Shown here in pieces: positions 35,013 through 35,765 of a stretch of 35,765 nucleotides of DNA. This DNA is from Methanofastidiosum sp. Lineage in GTDB: Archaea > Methanobacteriota_B > Thermococci > Methanofastidiosales > Methanofastidiosaceae. The stretch's first letter is position 1; each line of letters opens with the position of its first letter. The DNA lies in assembly GCA_020854815.1 (NCBI GenBank), contig JAHKLW010000078.1, positions 1-35,765 of the forward strand, in the 5' to 3' direction. Made by a program: the position numbers and the translations under genes. A model generated the notes under the pieces. That model was given only the letters and a program-made list of their open reading frames with translations, made no database searches and was not told where the DNA came from.

Positions 35013-35564
35013 TTATTCTTTCTTGGCCTTTTCTTTCTTAGGAGCACTCTTTTTTGCCGCTGGCTTCTTTGTTTCTAATTCTTTAGCTTCAGTCTTTACT
35101 TCTGTGGTCTTTTTCTTAGGAGCACTCTTTTTTGCCGCTGGCTTCTTTGTTTCTAATTCTTTAGCTTCAGTCTTTACTTCTGTGGTCTTTTTCTTTGTAG
35201 ATTCTTTTTTTGATTTTTCAGTTTTTACTTCTTTTGCTTTGGATTCTTCTTTTTTGCTGGAAACTTTTTTTAGAGATAGTTTCTTTTTTACTTTTTCAGG
35301 TTTTACATTTTCTTTAACTTCTTTAGCCTGCTTTTGGGCATCGACTTTCCTCTGTTTCTTAGTTTCTATATTTTTATTCACTAAGTCTTTTAAGAGATTT
35401 ACATTACCCTCGCGAACAGTGCCTCTTCTAAAGTCTAAAATTATGCCAAGAGAATTTGCACGATTAACTGAAACATTGGCTTCTCTTAACTCTCCTAAAG
35501 AGAATCCTCTGCTGTTTTTTTCTTTTGTAATATTCTTACTATGAGTCATTACCTTTGGATTCAT
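35013..35564 (-). CDS. L13e-type ribosomal protein with lysine-rich tail
   Basis: The N-terminal ~60 residues (SRGFSLGELREANVSVNRAN then LGIILDFRRGTVREGNVNLL) match the conserved core of eukaryotic and archaeal large-subunit protein L13e, GRGFSxxELxxA...DxRR. The remaining ~110 residues are a Lys/Ala/Glu-rich tail resembling histone-H1-like tails, with a 26-residue exact duplication. In a cytoplasmic protein such tails usually bind nucleic acid. ATG 35564 is supported by AGGTGATT. Length 183 aa against roughly 80 for archaeal L13e, so the tail is an extension. L13e is patchily distributed in archaea and not usual in methanogens. Confidence 0.72.
   Translation of the reverse strand: MNPKVMTHSKNITKEKNSRGFSLGELREANVSVNRANSLGIILDFRRGTVREGNVNLLKDLVNKNIETKKQRKVDAQKQAKEVKENVKPEKVKKKLSLKKVSSKKEESKAKEVKTEKSKKESTKKKTTEVKTEAKELETKKPAAKKSAPKKKTTEVKTEAKELETKKPAAKKSAPKKEKAKKE
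35034..35195. repeat. Perfect 78-bp tandem duplication in the L13e tail
   Basis: Bases 35034-35117 are repeated exactly at 35112-35195 (period 78 bp, 26 codons). The identity extends to synonymous positions, so the duplication is recent or is held identical. Confidence 0.93.
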
Positions 35565-35585
35565 AAAATCACCTTTACAAAATTA

Positions 35586-35593
35586 TTTATAAA
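35586..35593 (-). promoter_or_regulatory. TATA box of L13e
   Basis: TTTATAAA, symmetric, is centred about 26 bp from ATG 35564. The start prediction then falls at the ATG itself, although a good AGGTGATT is also present; a slightly earlier start would include it. Confidence 0.4.
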
Positions 35594-35624
35594 TATCTTA
35601 AAAGAGTTTCTGTGATACGAAGAT

Positions 35625-35765
35625 TGTGTTATCTGGTAATTATTTCGCTTCATAGTTTTCTACCTCCTTTTCTAAAAGTTCCATGAAGTTTCCAAGTAAC
35701 ACTGGCTCGAGCTTTCGCCAGAAAGCTTGCTCTGGTGTTTTGAGATTGTCCCAGTCGAGGCTCAT
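35625..35765 (-). mobile_element. End of a second IS481-type element (runs off window)
   Basis: TGTGTTATCTGG at 35625 begins a copy of the IS end that matches the 24114-24138 repeat at 20 of 25 positions. The transposase end follows. Orientation is the same as in the copy at 24114. Only the left 141 bases are in the window, so the other end and target duplication cannot be checked. Confidence 0.88.
35640..35765 (-). CDS. IS481-family transposase, C-terminal part
   Basis: The last 41 codons, reading MSLDWDNLKTPEQAFWRKL and ending in TAA at 35640-35642, align with the C terminus of the transposase at 24125-25084 (MSLDWDNLETPEKAFWRKL) with scattered differences and a different tail (EVENYEAK). 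It is cut by the window edge. It reads towards L13e on the same strand. Confidence 0.9.
   Translation of the reverse strand: MSLDWDNLKTPEQAFWRKLEPVLLGNFMELLEKEVENYEAK

Noticed and set aside
35034-35195. Possible CRISPR-like direct repeats
   Set aside because: There are only two adjacent copies with no spacers, inside a coding region; it is a simple tandem duplication.
35023-35544. Plus-strand frame rich in Phe and Ser, seemingly a membrane protein
   Set aside because: It is the complement of the lysine-rich L13e tail (AAG/AAA read backwards as CTT/TTT). The minus frame has the family match, ribosome-binding site and terminator.

Overview
The window is archaeal chromosome from a methanogen of low G+C content. 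Evidence: a complete methyl-coenzyme M reductase gene set (mcrB-mcrD-mcrG-mcrA) with its activation ATPase AtwA; a euryarchaeal ftsZ-secE-nusG-L11-L1-L10-L12 cluster; archaeal PCNA, TFS and geranylgeranylglyceryl phosphate synthase; an archaeal RNase P RNA; archaeal TATA boxes about 25 bp upstream of leaderless starts; and GGTGAT/GGAGG ribosome-binding sites in front of operon genes. A Methanofastidiosum-like (WSA2) methanogen would fit, but that is an inference from gene content and base composition, not a demonstrated assignment.

Layout. 1-710: end of an unknown upstream frame, a promoter with a palindrome, and a 169-residue protein of unknown function overlapping pheS. 720-3874: pheS-pheT. 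3852-4418: a polyprenol/dolichol-kinase-like membrane protein on the minus strand, divergent from dtdA (D-aminoacyl-tRNA deacylase). 5371-9828: ftsZ, preceded by a possible 14-codon leader ORF, then secE, nusG and the ribosomal stalk operon L11-L1-L10-L12. 9793-12907: rlmE (minus), divergent from a TPR/J-domain protein, then a small secreted S-layer-like protein. 12972-16023: a cysteine-cluster protein, a NIP7/PUA protein, argF, a PRC-barrel protein and GGGP synthase. 16025-16329: RNase P RNA on the minus strand. 16367-17882: a GT4 glycosyltransferase convergent with an archaeosortase. 18006-24092: minD, a small membrane protein and a 1647-residue surface protein with one membrane span and a large charged cytoplasmic tail.

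24114-25141 is an intact IS481-type insertion sequence with perfect 25-bp inverted ends and a 15-bp target duplication. It is followed by pcn-trmG10, then atwA (minus) divergent from mcrBDGA. An MFS transporter, tfs and an L13e-type ribosomal protein (minus) follow. The last 141 bases are the end of a second, diverged copy of the same type of insertion sequence in the same orientation, so about 10.5 kb carrying mcr, atwA and pcn is bracketed by related elements.

The genes are mostly core functions: translation, cell division, replication, lipid synthesis and methanogenesis. The more unusual parts are the surface-protein and archaeosortase/glycosyltransferase region, the mcr control region (two leader hairpins and several inverted repeats), and the mcr gene set itself (no mcrC between D and G, a short McrD, and Ile at the S-methylcysteine position of McrA). 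No tRNA gene or CRISPR array was found. The repeat and promoter calls come from reading the bases directly; transcription starts are predicted by distance only.
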